Shown: positions 7,542 to 17,351, numbered from the stretch's first letter. The stretch is 64,000 bases of DNA from Sphingomonas sp. BK345 (GCF_014193845.1 NZ_JACHZX010000008.1:62001-126000), one strand, 5' to 3'. Notes: generated by a model not told the origin, from the sequence alone. Numbers and translations: made by a program.

Positions 7542-9652
7542 TGGCGCGGCCGCCGCGCGTCATGACCGAGGCCGCGCAGGCCTACAGCTTCTCGCGCCGC
7601 GCCTGGCTGCTCGGCGCGGGCCAGATCGGGCTGGGCGGGCTGCTGATCGGGCGCATGGGCTATCTCGCGATCACGCAGAACGAGCATTACAACCTGCTCT
7701 CCGAGCGCAACCGCGTGAGCATGACGATGATCCCGCCGCGGCGTGGCTGGATCGTCGACCGCAACGGCCAGCCGATCGCGAGCAACCGCACCGACTTCCG
7801 CGTCGACGTCATTCCCGACCGGCTCGAGGACAAGGAGCGCACGCTGGCGCGGCTGCGCGCGCTGCTCGGGCTCGACGACGAGGAAGTGGCGCAGATCGAG
7901 GCCGAGCTGAAACACTCGCCCGGATTCCGCCCGGTCGAGATCGCCGAGAACATCGACTGGGACCGCTTCGCCGCGGTGCAGGTGCGCCAGCCCGAGCTGC
8001 CCGGCGTGGCACCGTCGCGCGGCTTCGCCCGCCACTATCCGCAGGGCGCCGCGGTGGCGCATCTGATCGGCTATGTCGGCGCCGCGACCTCCGAACAATA
8101 TAAGAAGGTGCGCGACCCGCTCTATCTCACCCCCGGATTCAAGCTCGGCAAGGACGGGCTGGAGAAGACGATGGAGCCGCTGCTGCGCGGCACCGCCGGC
8201 GCCAAGCGCGTCGAGGTCACCGCACGCGGCAAGCTGGTCAAGGAGCTCGCCACCCGCCCCGACGTGCCCGGGCGCACGCTGCGGCTGACGATCGACGCCG
8301 GGTTGCAGGAATATGCGGCGCGGCGGCTCGGCACCAACTCGGGCTCGTGCGTGGTGTTCGACTGCACCAACGGCGAGATGCTCGCGATGGTGTCGATGCC
8401 GGCCTATGATCCCAACAGCTTCTCCGAGGGAATCAGCCAGCTCGAGTGGAAGATGCTCAGCGAGAACGACCACGTTCCGCTGATGAACAAGGTGACCCAG
8501 GGCCTCTACCCGCCGGGGTCGACGGTCAAGCCGATGAACGGGCTGGCGCTGCTCGCCGCGGGGATCGACCCGAACGACCGCGTGTTCTGCTCGGGTGCGT
8601 TCCAGGTCGGCAACGGCGTGTGGCACTGCCACAAGCGCCACGGCCACGGCCCGCTCGATCTCAAGAACGCGATCATGCAGAGCTGCGACATCTACTTCTA
8701 CGAGATGGCACGGCGCGTCGGCTACGACAAGATCGCGCCGGTGGCGCGCGCGCTCGGGCTCGGCCAGAAGTTCGACCTGCCCTTCGCCACCCAGCGCTAC
8801 GGCACCGTGCCCGACAGCGAGTGGAAGCGGCGCAAGTACAAGACCGAGTGGAAGGTCGCCGACGCGATCAACGCCTCGATTGGTCAGGGCTACGTCCTCG
8901 CCAACCCGCTACAGCTCGCGGTGATGGCAAGCCGGCTCGGCTCGGGGTTGGAGCTGCAGCCGACGCTGATCCGCGACCCGTTCAAGCCGCGCGCTCAGCC
9001 GATGGCGATCGACCCCGACCATTTCCGCCTCATCCGCGAGGCGATGTACGGCGTGGTCAACGCCGGCGGCACCGGCGGCGCGGCGCGGATGCAGGTGCCC
9101 GGCGTCGCGATCGCGGGCAAGACCGGCACCGCGCAGGTGCGCCACATCAGCACGGCGGAGCGGCGCAGCGGCGTGCTCAAGAACGGGCAGCTGCCGTTCA
9201 AGCTGCGCGACCACGCCTTGTTCGTCTGCTTCGCGCCCTATGACAATCCGCGCTACGCCGCGGCCGTGGTGCTGGAGCACAACGGCCATACCGTGCGCAA
9301 CCTCGACACGCCGATGATCGGGCGCGATATCATGACCTATCTGTTCGACCGCGAGCGCGCGCTGAAGAGCCTCGCCGAGGTCGAGCCGACCTGGGGCGGC
9401 GACATCCGCACGCGGATGGCGGCGGAGGCTGCGGCCTATCGCGCCGCGCACGCCCCGCCCCCGCCGCGCCCCGACCTCGACGACGTCGCCGCCACCGGCT
9501 CGGACGCGGTCGCCGCGGCGACCGACGCGTTGAACGCCACCGCCGAGGCGCAGGCGGCCGATACCGCGCGCGGCGATGGCCCCGCACGCACCGGCTCGCC
9601 CGAGCCCGACAGCGAGAGCGGGCGCGGCGACGGCGGGACCGGACGCGAGTGA
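7541..9652 (+). CDS. mrdA: Penicillin-binding protein 2 (elongation transpeptidase)
   Basis: PBP2 cross-links peptidoglycan during side-wall growth. A single N-terminal membrane helix (GAGQIGLGGLLIGRMGYLAI) precedes the non-catalytic dimerisation domain with PRRGWIVDRNG. The transpeptidase domain shows STVK with the active serine near residue 327, SCD for the second motif, and KTGTAQ near residue 527. The product is about 703 residues, longer than E. coli PBP2 (633) because of an Ala/Pro-rich C-terminal extension. The ATG at 7541 overlaps the mreD stop. RodA, its glycosyltransferase partner, is encoded next. Confidence 0.96.
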   Translation: MARPPRVMTEAAQAYSFSRRAWLLGAGQIGLGGLLIGRMGYLAITQNEHYNLLSERNRVSMTMIPPRRGWIVDRNGQPIASNRTDFRVDVIPDRLEDKERTLARLRALLGLDDEEVAQIEAELKHSPGFRPVEIAENIDWDRFAAVQVRQPELPGVAPSRGFARHYPQGAAVAHLIGYVGAATSEQYKKVRDPLYLTPGFKLGKDGLEKTMEPLLRGTAGAKRVEVTARGKLVKELATRPDVPGRTLRLTIDAGLQEYAARRLGTNSGSCVVFDCTNGEMLAMVSMPAYDPNSFSEGISQLEWKMLSENDHVPLMNKVTQGLYPPGSTVKPMNGLALLAAGIDPNDRVFCSGAFQVGNGVWHCHKRHGHGPLDLKNAIMQSCDIYFYEMARRVGYDKIAPVARALGLGQKFDLPFATQRYGTVPDSEWKRRKYKTEWKVADAINASIGQGYVLANPLQLAVMASRLGSGLELQPTLIRDPFKPRAQPMAIDPDHFRLIREAMYGVVNAGGTGGAARMQVPGVAIAGKTGTAQVRHISTAERRSGVLKNGQLPFKLRDHALFVCFAPYDNPRYAAAVVLEHNGHTVRNLDTPMIGRDIMTYLFDRERALKSLAEVEPTWGGDIRTRMAAEAAAYRAAHAPPPPRPDLDDVAATGSDAVAAATDALNATAEAQAADTARGDGPARTGSPEPDSESGRGDGGTGRE

Positions 9653-10755
9653 GCGGCTTCGTCCCCGCCCCGCTCGCGGCGCTGCCGTGGCGCGTGCTGC
9701 TGCTGGTCGCCGGGATCGGCGGCTTCGGGCTGATCGTGCTCTACTCGGCCGCGGGCGGCAGCATGACTCCCTGGGTGGTGCCGCAGGGGCTGCGCTTCGT
9801 CGTGTTCCTCGCGGGCGCCGTGGTGCTGTCGCGCGTGCCGCTCGACTGGTGGAAGCGCTCGGCCTTCTGGATCTACGCGGTGATGCTGGTGCTGCTGATC
9901 ATGGTGGAGCTGCTCGGCGCGGTGCGCGGCGGCAGCCAGCGCTGGCTCGGCTTCGGCCCGATCCGCATCCAGCCATCCGAGCTGATGAAGCTGGCGATCG
10001 TGCTGGCCTGCGCGCGCTTCTACGCGCTGCTGCCCGCGACCGAGACTCGGCGCTTCGCCGCTTTGTGGCCCGCGGCGGTGCTGATCGGGTTGCCGGCGAT
10101 GATCGTGATGGCGCAGCCCGATCTCGGCACCGGGCTGATGATCTGCGCCGGCGGCGCGACCGTGATGTTCCTCGCCGGCATCCCGCTGCGGCTGTTCGCC
10201 GGCGGCGCGCTGGCCGCCGCGGTCGCGATTCCCCTCGCCTTCGAGTACGTGCTCCACGATTACCAGCGCCACCGCGTGCTGATCTTCCTCGATCCCGAGA
10301 GCGACCCGCTCGGCACCGGCTATCACATCAGCCAGTCGAAGATCGCGATCGGCTCGGGCGGACTGTTCGGCAAGGGCTTCCTGCAGGGCACGCAGAGCCA
10401 CCTCGACTATCTGCCCGAGGGGCACACCGACTTCGTCTTCGCCACCATGGCGGAAGAATGGGGGTTGGCGGGCGGCGCTTTCCTGATCATCGCCTTCCTG
10501 CTCGTCATCCGCTGGGGCATCAACGTCGGCGTGCGCGCCGAAGACCGCTTCGCCAAGCTGGCCGCGGCGGGGCTCGCGACGACGATGTTCTTCTACATGG
10601 CGATCAACCTGATGATGGTGATGGGACTGGCGCCCGTGGTGGGCATCCCGCTGCCGCTGGTCAGCTTCGGTGGCTCGGCGCAGATGACGGTGCTGATCTC
10701 GCTGGGCATCCTGATGGGGATCGATCGCTCCTCCAAGTTGCGTCAGCGCTGGTGA
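9649..10755 (+). CDS. rodA: Peptidoglycan glycosyltransferase RodA (SEDS family)
   Basis: RodA polymerises lipid II into glycan strands and works with PBP2. The 368-residue protein is polytopic with about ten helices and has SEDS signatures: GSQRWLGFGPIRIQPSELMKL, AQPDLGTG, a long loop with QRHRVLIFLDPESDPLGTGYHISQ, LPEGHTDFVFATMAEEWG and PLPLVSFGGSAQ. The GTG start overlaps the mrdA stop. It ends the elongasome operon about 115 bp before tRNA-Lys. Confidence 0.96.
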   Translation: MSGFVPAPLAALPWRVLLLVAGIGGFGLIVLYSAAGGSMTPWVVPQGLRFVVFLAGAVVLSRVPLDWWKRSAFWIYAVMLVLLIMVELLGAVRGGSQRWLGFGPIRIQPSELMKLAIVLACARFYALLPATETRRFAALWPAAVLIGLPAMIVMAQPDLGTGLMICAGGATVMFLAGIPLRLFAGGALAAAVAIPLAFEYVLHDYQRHRVLIFLDPESDPLGTGYHISQSKIAIGSGGLFGKGFLQGTQSHLDYLPEGHTDFVFATMAEEWGLAGGAFLIIAFLLVIRWGINVGVRAEDRFAKLAAAGLATTMFFYMAINLMMVMGLAPVVGIPLPLVSFGGSAQMTVLISLGILMGIDRSSKLRQRW

Positions 10756-10868
10756 GCGGCTTTTCTCGCCGCAGCGCGAAAATAGGGGTTTGCAAAGCCG
10801 GAGCACGTTGGTAGAGGCGCGCTTCCCGATCGCGGGGCGGCACCAACCGCTTCCTCCCCGCCGGTCAC

Positions 10869-10944
<76 letters not shown>

Positions 10945-11030
10945 GTTTTTTCAACGGCTCCGCAGCGATGCGGGGCCGTTGTGCTATGGGCCGGGACATC
11001 AACGGCCCCTTCGACGGAGACGACTCAGGC

Positions 11031-11399
11031 ATGGCAGGCTTCAAAGCCCCCGATTTCAACGACCGCGCACAGGCGGCACGCGAGGCCAAGCAGAAGGCGC
11101 TCGAGCTGCTCAAGAACCGGCCCGCGCCCGACCCCGAGCAGGTGGCGGCGCGCGCCGCCGCGCGCGCGGCCAAGGAAGCGGCCGAGGAGGAGAAGCGCGC
11201 CGCGCACCGCGCCGCGATCGAGGCGAAGAAGGTCGCCAAGGAAGAGGCGCGCCGGCAGGCCGAGGCCGAGGCCGCCGCGGCCGAGCAGGCTGCCGCCGAG
11301 GCCGCCGCCAAGCGCGCCGTGTCGCTGCCGACCGCGGCCGAGCTCAAGGCGGCGCGCGACGCCCGCTACGCCGCCCGCAAGGCACGTCAGCGCAAGTGA
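11031..11399 (+). CDS. DUF6481-type charged alpha-helical protein
   Basis: The 122-residue product starts MAGFKAPDFNDRAQAAREAK and is almost entirely Ala, Glu, Lys and Arg, predicting one long helix or coiled coil. The N-terminal FKAPDFNDR and C-terminal ARDARYAARKARQRK segments match what I recall of the sphingomonad DUF6481 family. No signal or membrane segment is present. The in-frame upstream ATG at 10986 and the tRNA-overlapping frame are less likely starts. Its TGA overlaps the next gene's GTG, so the pair is co-translated. Function unknown. Confidence 0.75.
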   Translation: MAGFKAPDFNDRAQAAREAKQKALELLKNRPAPDPEQVAARAAARAAKEAAEEEKRAAHRAAIEAKKVAKEEARRQAEAEAAAAEQAAAEAAAKRAVSLPTAAELKAARDARYAARKARQRK

Positions 11400-12061
11400 T
11401 CCAGCGCGAGCTGGTCGGGGTCGCCGAGGTCCCGGGCGGCCCGCCGCTGCGCCTGTTCCGGCGCGGCGCCGATCACATGATCGTGCTCGACCGCAACGAG
11501 CTGATGACCACGCGCATGAGCGGCTCGGAAGAGGCGCTCGGCACGATGACGTGCGATCGGCTTGGCGATCGTCCTGCGCCGCGATTGCTGGTCGGCGGTT
11601 ACGGCATGGGCTTCACGCTCCGCGCCCTGCTCGGCCGGCTCGGTGCAGACGCCGAGATCCTCGTCGCCGAGCTGGTGCCTGGCATCATCGACTGGGCGCG
11701 CGGGCCGATGGCCGAGCTCACCGCAGGCTGCCTCGACGATCCCCGCGTCACGCTTGAGATCGGCGACGTCGGCGCGGTTATCCGGCGCGCGAGGCATCGC
11801 TACGACGCGATCCTGCTCGACGTCGACAACGGCCCCGACGGACTGACGCGCGAGGCGAACGACTCGCTCTATCATGCGGGCGGCCTCGACGACGCGCGCG
11901 CGGCGCTGGCACCGGGCGGGGTGCTCGCGATCTGGTCGGCCGCACCCGACCCCGCCTTCGCGCGCCGGCTGGCGCGCACCGGCTTCGCGGTGGACGAGGT
12001 GAAGGTGCGCGCGCGCTCCAACGGCAAGGGCGCCACCCACGTCATCTGGTTCGCGCGCTGA
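11396..12061 (+). CDS. Spermidine synthase-like SAM-dependent methyltransferase fold protein
   Basis: The 221-residue product has a Rossmann fold like the polyamine synthase family: LLVGGYGMGFTLRALLG for the nucleotide loop, ILVAELVPGIIDWAR for the acidic strand end, and YDAILLDVDNGPDGL with LAPGGVLAIWSA later. It lacks the usual large N-terminal beta domain, so it resembles the short spermidine-synthase-like proteins of alphaproteobacteria, whose substrate is not settled. It starts with a GTG overlapping the DUF6481 stop codon. Confidence 0.72.
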   Translation: MIQRELVGVAEVPGGPPLRLFRRGADHMIVLDRNELMTTRMSGSEEALGTMTCDRLGDRPAPRLLVGGYGMGFTLRALLGRLGADAEILVAELVPGIIDWARGPMAELTAGCLDDPRVTLEIGDVGAVIRRARHRYDAILLDVDNGPDGLTREANDSLYHAGGLDDARAALAPGGVLAIWSAAPDPAFARRLARTGFAVDEVKVRARSNGKGATHVIWFAR

Positions 12062-12145
12062 CCCGATCATGCGGGTCGCGGGAACACCCGCGCCGGCTGC
12101 GGCTTTACCGCTCTTCTGTAGCTGCTGCATTCAAAGGGAGACGTT

Positions 12146-12418
12146 ATGGCCGCGAACGAGCTGGAGATCGACAACAACTCGCTGCTCGACAACATCGACG
12201 AGCGCCAGGTGGAGTTCACCGCCGAGGTCGATGGTGACGAGCAGGAGTTCGCCGTGCAATATGACGTGCTCGAGGCGCTGAGCGGCGACGCCCCGGACGG
12301 CGACGCAATCGACATGTTCAACCGCTTCGTCGACGCGATCAGCGAGGCAGCGCTCTCGGCGCTGTCGCGCGGGAATGGCACCGGTCTCGTGATCGTCAGC
12401 GAGAACGATCTGGAATAA
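12146..12418 (+). CDS. Small acidic protein, DUF1488-like
   Basis: The 90-residue acidic product has VEFTAEVDGDEQEFAVQYDVLEAL, then a helix FNRFVDAISEAALSALSRGN and a C-terminal strand TGLVIVSENDLE. The pattern of a short beta meander followed by an Arg-Gly turn and a DLE ending resembles DUF1488 proteins, which have no defined function. GGGAG precedes the ATG. The gene stands alone. The family assignment is tentative. Confidence 0.6.
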   Translation: MAANELEIDNNSLLDNIDERQVEFTAEVDGDEQEFAVQYDVLEALSGDAPDGDAIDMFNRFVDAISEAALSALSRGNGTGLVIVSENDLE

Positions 12419-12525
12419 TTCGGAAAGTTCGTTTGTCGGGCGGCGCAACAACACCATTGCGCGGCTCGCCGACTCGCGTCACTCTCCTGTCACAACGATA
12501 GCCGCACGACGGCGAGGAGAGGATC

Positions 12526-12636
12526 ATGGACGTACCCAGCGCGCTGGTAGTGGCGGTCGGCGGGATCGGGGCTCTGGCCACGCTCGGCATGGTCGTGGTG
12601 TTCGCGCGCCGCGCACCGGATACACCGCGGCGCTGA
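12526..12636 (+). CDS. 36-residue single-span membrane protein
   Basis: The frame reads MDVPSALVVAVGGIGALATL and continues GMVVVFARRAPDTPRR. One hydrophobic helix is followed by an Arg-rich end, predicting a small protein with the C-terminus inside. A strong GAGGAGAGG sits 4-5 bases before the ATG, which is better support than for most ORFs of this length. No family is recognised. Confidence 0.55.
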   Translation: MDVPSALVVAVGGIGALATLGMVVVFARRAPDTPRR

Positions 12637-12870
12637 GGGTGGTTCGAGCGGCGCGTCTCGCGAGGAAGCGAGGGGTCTTTCGAAAAGCTGAGTTTTCCTA
12701 AAAACCTTCTCCGTAAGGCGAGTGCGCGCGCAGCGCGTCGGTGGGGCGTTCGGGGTGGTGAGTCCAACAAACCTCGCGACGCGCGACACCCTCCGTCAGG
12801 CCCTCGGCCTGCCACCTCCCCTTGCAGACGAGGACCTCTCCCGGCGAGGTTCGAGAAGTCGCCGGCAGGA

Positions 12871-12899
12871 GCGCCACCCCGGTCTCCCCGGGGCGGCGC
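12871..12899 (-). terminator. Terminator-like hairpin after superoxide dismutase
   Basis: GCGCCACCCCGG (12871-12882) pairs with CCGGGGCGGCGC (12888-12899) around a 5-base loop, with one mismatch or wobble in 12 bp. It lies 16 bases beyond the sod stop codon in the direction of transcription. There is no clear T tract. Confidence 0.6.
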
Positions 12900-12914
12900 C
12901 CTTACTCATTTACC

Positions 12915-13529
12915 TCAGGCCGCAGCAGCGTCGAAGCGACGACCCACCTCGTCCCAGTTCACCACGTCCCACCACGCCTTGAGGTAGCCCGGCCGGTCGT
13001 TCTTGTAGGTGAGGTAATAAGCGTGCTCCCACACGTCGTTCCCCAGGATCGGCGTGCCGCGGTCGCTCACCACGTCCATCAGCGGATTGTCCTGGTTCGG
13101 CGTCGACGTGACCTTGAGCTGGCCGCCCTGGTCGACGATCACCCAGGCCCAGCCCGAGCCGAACTGGCCCGCGCCCTTGGTGTTGAAATCCTCCTTGAGC
13201 TTGTCGAGCCCGCCATAAGCGTTGATCGCGTCGGCCAGCTTGCCGCTCGGCCCGCTGGTGCTGCCGGGCTTCCCCATGATCTTCCAGAAAAAGTCGTGGT
13301 TCCAATAGCCACCGCCATTGTTGCGCAGCAGCGGCGGCAGCGACGAGATCTGGCCCAGGATCTGCTCGATCGACTGGCCCTCCAGCTTCGGGTCCGCCGC
13401 GACGCCCTCGTTGAGCTTGTCGGTGTAAGCCTTGTGGTGCTTGTCGTGGTGGAAGGTCATCGTCTCCTTGGAGATGACCGGCTCCAGCGCGTCATAATCG
13501 TACGGCAGCGGCGGGAGTTCGAAAGCCAT
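12915..13529 (-). CDS. sodB: Superoxide dismutase, Fe/Mn type
   Basis: The enzyme converts superoxide to hydrogen peroxide and oxygen. The 204-residue product has the family's FELPPLPYDYDALEP start, metal-ligand segments HHDKHHKAY and GGGYWNHDFFW, and the C-terminal DVWEHAYYLTYKNDRPGYL. The composition resembles iron-type alphaproteobacterial enzymes, but metal use cannot be decided here. The ATG at 13529 has a perfect AGGAGG; the frame extends 15 residues upstream without ribosome-site support. Confidence 0.94.
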   Translation of the reverse strand: MAFELPPLPYDYDALEPVISKETMTFHHDKHHKAYTDKLNEGVAADPKLEGQSIEQILGQISSLPPLLRNNGGGYWNHDFFWKIMGKPGSTSGPSGKLADAINAYGGLDKLKEDFNTKGAGQFGSGWAWVIVDQGGQLKVTSTPNQDNPLMDVVSDRGTPILGNDVWEHAYYLTYKNDRPGYLKAWWDVVNWDEVGRRFDAAAA

Positions 13530-13592
13530 GGGATCCTCCTGTGGGTTCGCGTGCGCAACGCGACGCCCGCCCAAATGGCTCCCGCGCGATCG

Positions 13593-14665
<1,073 letters not shown>

Positions 14666-14666
<1 letters not shown>

Positions 14667-14701
14667 GCGCCAACTTCTGGCGCAAAACGCCAAGCGCTGG
14701 C
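14666..14701. promoter_or_regulatory. Paired dyad sites, probable PspF upstream activating sequences
   Basis: Two inverted repeats with the same core GCCA-N5-TGGC are seen. The first is TGCGCCA (14666-14672), ACTTC, TGGCGCA (14678-14684), perfect over 7 bp. The second is GCCA (14689-14692), AGCGC, TGGC (14698-14701). Their centres are 20 bp apart, two helical turns. They lie about 100-125 bp upstream of the sigma-54 promoter and overlap the pspF start. Confidence 0.7.
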
Positions 14702-14790
14702 AACCGTCGAAATCTTCCTAGTGGCTTGAAGACGTGCTGGTGCGACCGAAAATGGCGGAAAAGCTAGGCTGACGAGCGTGCGGACGGATT

Positions 14791-14806
14791 TGGCACGCTT
14801 CCTGCA
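14791..14806 (+). promoter_or_regulatory. Sigma-54 promoter of the psp operon
   Basis: TGGCACGCTTCCTGCA matches the sigma-54 consensus TGGCACG-N4-TTGCA except for one base, with the GG and GC elements exactly 12 bp apart. Transcription would begin near 14817, some 25 bases before the first small ORF of the operon. The divergent pspF supplies the activator. Confidence 0.85.
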
Positions 14807-14841
14807 AAGCTTCCGGCAACTCAGGACGAAGGAGACACACC

Positions 14842-14973
14842 ATGACCCGCACCGATCGCACCAGCAAGCTCGCCGCGCTCGCCCTCACCCTCGTCGTCAG
14901 CGCCACCATGGTGCTCGGCGCCGTCGGTCCGGCGACCGCGCTCGGCGACGCACCGATCCACCGGGTGGCGTGA
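14842..14973 (+). CDS. Small probable exported peptide heading the psp operon, 43 residues
   Basis: The frame starts MTRTDRTSKLAALALTLVVS and continues ATMVLGAVGPATALGDAPIHRVA. A basic N-terminus, a hydrophobic core and an Ala-x-Ala-like site suggest a signal peptide leaving a short mature peptide, or a membrane peptide. GAAGGAG precedes the ATG. It is the first ORF on the sigma-54 transcript, 81 bp before pspA. No family is recognised. Confidence 0.6.
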   Translation: MTRTDRTSKLAALALTLVVSATMVLGAVGPATALGDAPIHRVA

Positions 14974-15054
14974 CACGCCGCGCGGCACGGCACCCTCCCC
15001 GCCGCCCGCGCGATCCGCTACAAGGGACCGACTGACGCAGGAGTCCTTATCGAG

Positions 15055-15717
15055 ATGGGCATTTTCTCCCGCACCCGCGACATCGTCGCCGCCAATATGG
15101 CCGAGCTGCTCGAGCGAGCGGACGACCCGGCGAAGATGGTCCGCATGATCATCCTCGAAATGGAGGAGACGTTGGTCGAGGTGCGCGCCTCCGCCGCCCG
15201 CACCATCGCCGATCAGAAGGAGATGCGGCGGCACATCCAGAAGCTGGCCGAGATCGAGGCGAGCTGGACGGAGAAGGCCGAGCTGGCGCTGTCGAAGGAT
15301 CGCGAGGACCTCGCGAAGGCGGCGCTGGTCGAGCGCGGCAAGGCGGCCGAGATGGGTGCGCAGCTGCGCGACGAGGTCGCCACGCTCGACGAGGCGCTGC
15401 GCTCGTCCGAGGAGGACATCGCCAAGCTGCAGAACAAGCTGCGCGAGGCGCGCGCCAAGCAGAACGCGATCGCGACTCGTCTGGAGAGCGCCAACACCAA
15501 GGCCAAGCTGCGCGAGATGTGGAACGGCCCCAAGACTCACGACGCGTTCAGCCGCTTCGAGGTGCTGGAGCGTCGCGCCGACGAGGCCGAGGGTCGCGCC
15601 GAGGCGATGGGCCTGACCCCGCGCACCCTGGACGACGAATTCGATGCACTGCGCTCCAGCGACAAGATCGACGCCGAGCTGGCGGCGCTCAAGGCCAAGC
15701 TGAACCGGGAGAATTGA
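15055..15717 (+). CDS. pspA: Phage shock protein A
   Basis: PspA binds damaged inner membrane as large ESCRT-III-like assemblies and, when not engaged, holds PspF inactive. The 220-residue product begins MGIFSRTRDIVAANMAELLE and continues as a long coiled coil typical of PspA/IM30, with MVRMIILEMEETLVEVRASAA and FSRFEVLERRADEAEGRAEA. The N-terminal amphipathic helix used for lipid binding is intact. It is followed by pspB with a gap of a single base. Confidence 0.96.
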   Translation: MGIFSRTRDIVAANMAELLERADDPAKMVRMIILEMEETLVEVRASAARTIADQKEMRRHIQKLAEIEASWTEKAELALSKDREDLAKAALVERGKAAEMGAQLRDEVATLDEALRSSEEDIAKLQNKLREARAKQNAIATRLESANTKAKLREMWNGPKTHDAFSRFEVLERRADEAEGRAEAMGLTPRTLDDEFDALRSSDKIDAELAALKAKLNREN

Positions 15718-15718
15718 G

Positions 15719-16015
15719 GTGGAAGACGTCTTTGTCCCGTTGATCGCGATCACCTCGCTGTTCATCGGCCTGCCCTGGCTGATCCTTCACTATGTGACGC
15801 GGTGGAAGACCGCGCCGCGGATGACCGACGAGGACGAGCGGCTGCTCGACGAGATGTACAATCTCGCGCGCCGGCTCGAGGATCGCGTCAACACCGTCGA
15901 GCGCATCGTCGCCGCCGACAATCCCGATTTCCGCCCGGGCATGGCCGATTACCGCGGCCAGCCCGACTATCGCCTCGACCAGCCCGCGACGCGCTCGATC
16001 GATCGGAGGAACTGA
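15719..16015 (+). CDS. pspB: Phage shock protein B
   Basis: PspB is an inner membrane protein that, with PspC, draws PspA away from PspF during stress. It has an N-terminal helix (VPLIAITSLFIGLPWLILHYV) and a cytoplasmic leucine-zipper-like coiled coil with EDERLLDEMYNLARRLEDRV and TVERIVAADNPDFRP. It starts with GTG directly after the pspA stop. Its 98 residues exceed E. coli PspB (74) through a polar tail. The VERI-AAD motif reappears in the four small proteins after pspC. Confidence 0.9.
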   Translation: MEDVFVPLIAITSLFIGLPWLILHYVTRWKTAPRMTDEDERLLDEMYNLARRLEDRVNTVERIVAADNPDFRPGMADYRGQPDYRLDQPATRSIDRRN

Positions 16016-16395
16016 TGTCCGACAGTCGTACCAAATTCTACCTCGATCCGCAGAACCGCCAATGGAAAGGCGTCTGCGCCGGGATCGCCGATTATACCGG
16101 TATCGAGGTCATCTGGGTTCGGGTGGCGATGGTGCTGCTGACGCTGGCGGGCGGCTTCCCGTGGACGCTGATCGCTTATGGCCTGATCGCCTGGATGGCG
16201 GAGCCCAAGCCCGCCGGCCTGTACCAGGACCGCGAGGACCAGAAGTTCTGGCAGGGTGTGCGCTCCAATCCGAAGCGCTCCACCGCCGAGGTGCGCGCCA
16301 AGTTCCGCGAGATCGACCGGCGGCTCGCCGACATCGAGCTGCACTATACCAGCCGCAACAGCGCACTCGCGCGCGAGATCGACAGCCTGCGCTGA
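16015..16395 (+). CDS. pspC: Phage shock protein C
   Basis: PspC is the inner membrane sensor partner of PspB. The 126-residue product has the PspC domain (FYLDPQNRQWKGVCAGIADY, then GIEVIWVRVAMVLLTLAGGF) with a second hydrophobic helix ending in WMAEPKP. The C-terminal half is a charged coiled coil. The ATG overlaps the pspB stop in TGATG after GGAGG. Confidence 0.92.
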   Translation: MSDSRTKFYLDPQNRQWKGVCAGIADYTGIEVIWVRVAMVLLTLAGGFPWTLIAYGLIAWMAEPKPAGLYQDREDQKFWQGVRSNPKRSTAEVRAKFREIDRRLADIELHYTSRNSALAREIDSLR

Positions 16396-16420
16396 CACGG
16401 CGCGAGAGGGAGGCACGGAC

Positions 16421-16735
16421 ATGGACATGGGTTGGATGGTGCCGGTGGGGATCGTCACCGCGGTGAGCGCCTCGCACGCCTTTCGCACCTGGGTGCGCGC
16501 GCGCCACGGCTATCCGCTCGACGACGACCGGCGCGGCCGGCGACGCCATGGCGCGCACGCGCTCGCCGGCGACACGATCGGCGCCGATCGCAGCGTCGCG
16601 CTGCTGGAGGCCGAGAACGAGCGGCTCACGGGCAAGGTCGGCCGGTTGGAGGAGCGGATCGCGGTGCTGGAGCGGATCGCGACGGATCCCGCAGTGCGCA
16701 CCGCGCGCGAGATCGAGGCGCTGCGCGACCGCTGA
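16421..16735 (+). CDS. PspB-like small membrane protein, paralog 1
   Basis: The 104-residue product has a short N-terminal hydrophobic segment (MGWMVPVGIVTAVSASHAF), an Arg-rich middle and a C-terminal coiled coil GRLEERIAVLERIATDPAVR ending EIEALRDR. The ERIAVLERIATD block closely resembles PspB and the next three genes. GAGGGAGG precedes the ATG. It lies 25 bp after pspC on the same strand. No specific function is known; the arrangement suggests a PspB-type role. Confidence 0.75.
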   Translation: MDMGWMVPVGIVTAVSASHAFRTWVRARHGYPLDDDRRGRRRHGAHALAGDTIGADRSVALLEAENERLTGKVGRLEERIAVLERIATDPAVRTAREIEALRDR

Positions 16736-16758
16736 CGCCATAACCGGAGGAACACGCC

Positions 16759-17046
16759 ATGTGGTTCGAACAGCTCAACGGTTTCACCCTCTTCATGCTG
16801 GCCTTCGTGGTGATCGGCCTGCCCGTGATCCTCGGCGGGGGCGGCGAGATGTTCCGCCGCTGGCTGACCCACAAGGAGCGGATGGCGCAGGTCCTGACCG
16901 AGGCCACCGCGGAAAGGGCCGCGCAATATGCGGCGCAGACCGAGCGGCTCGAGGCACGCGTCCGCGTGCTGGAACGGATCGCCACCGACCGCGGCGCCGA
17001 CGTCGCGGCTCAGATCGAACAATTGCGCGACGATCGGCTCAACTGA
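16759..17046 (+). CDS. PspB-like small membrane protein, paralog 2
   Basis: The 95-residue product has one strong membrane helix (FTLFMLAFVVIGLPVILGGG), a basic stop-transfer segment and a coiled coil with RLEARVRVLERIATDRGADV and a tail QIEQLRDDRLN. The layout is that of PspB: a short outside end, one helix and a cytoplasmic zipper. GGAGG lies before the ATG. It follows paralog 1 by 23 bp. Confidence 0.75.
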   Translation: MWFEQLNGFTLFMLAFVVIGLPVILGGGGEMFRRWLTHKERMAQVLTEATAERAAQYAAQTERLEARVRVLERIATDRGADVAAQIEQLRDDRLN

Positions 17047-17073
17047 GCCGCGCGCGCCACGAGGGAGAGTAAG

Positions 17074-17325
17074 ATGGGTCCGTTCTCGATGGTCATCGCC
17101 ATCGTCTTCATCCTGATGATCGGCCGCGTACTGCAGGAACGCTACCGCGCGATCGGCCGGGTGCGCGACGGCGACGGCGCCGGTTACCCGAGCATCGACG
17201 TCGCCCGCTCGCAGGACGACGTGCGCCAGCTCAAGGAGCGCGTCGCCGTGCTCGAGCGCCTCATCACCGACAACCACGGCCGCGCCGATCTGGAACGCCA
17301 GATCGAGCAGCTGCGCAACCGCTGA
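17074..17325 (+). CDS. PspB-like small membrane protein, paralog 3
   Basis: The 83-residue product begins MGPFSMVIAIVFILMIGRVL, a single membrane helix, and ends with the coiled coil QLKERVAVLERLITDNHGRA then LERQIEQLRNR. The zipper block matches the other paralogs position by position. GAGGGAG precedes the ATG. It continues the same-strand run after pspC. Confidence 0.75.
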   Translation: MGPFSMVIAIVFILMIGRVLQERYRAIGRVRDGDGAGYPSIDVARSQDDVRQLKERVAVLERLITDNHGRADLERQIEQLRNR

Positions 17326-17351
17326 CCTCAACCCGTACGGAGACGGCAGCC

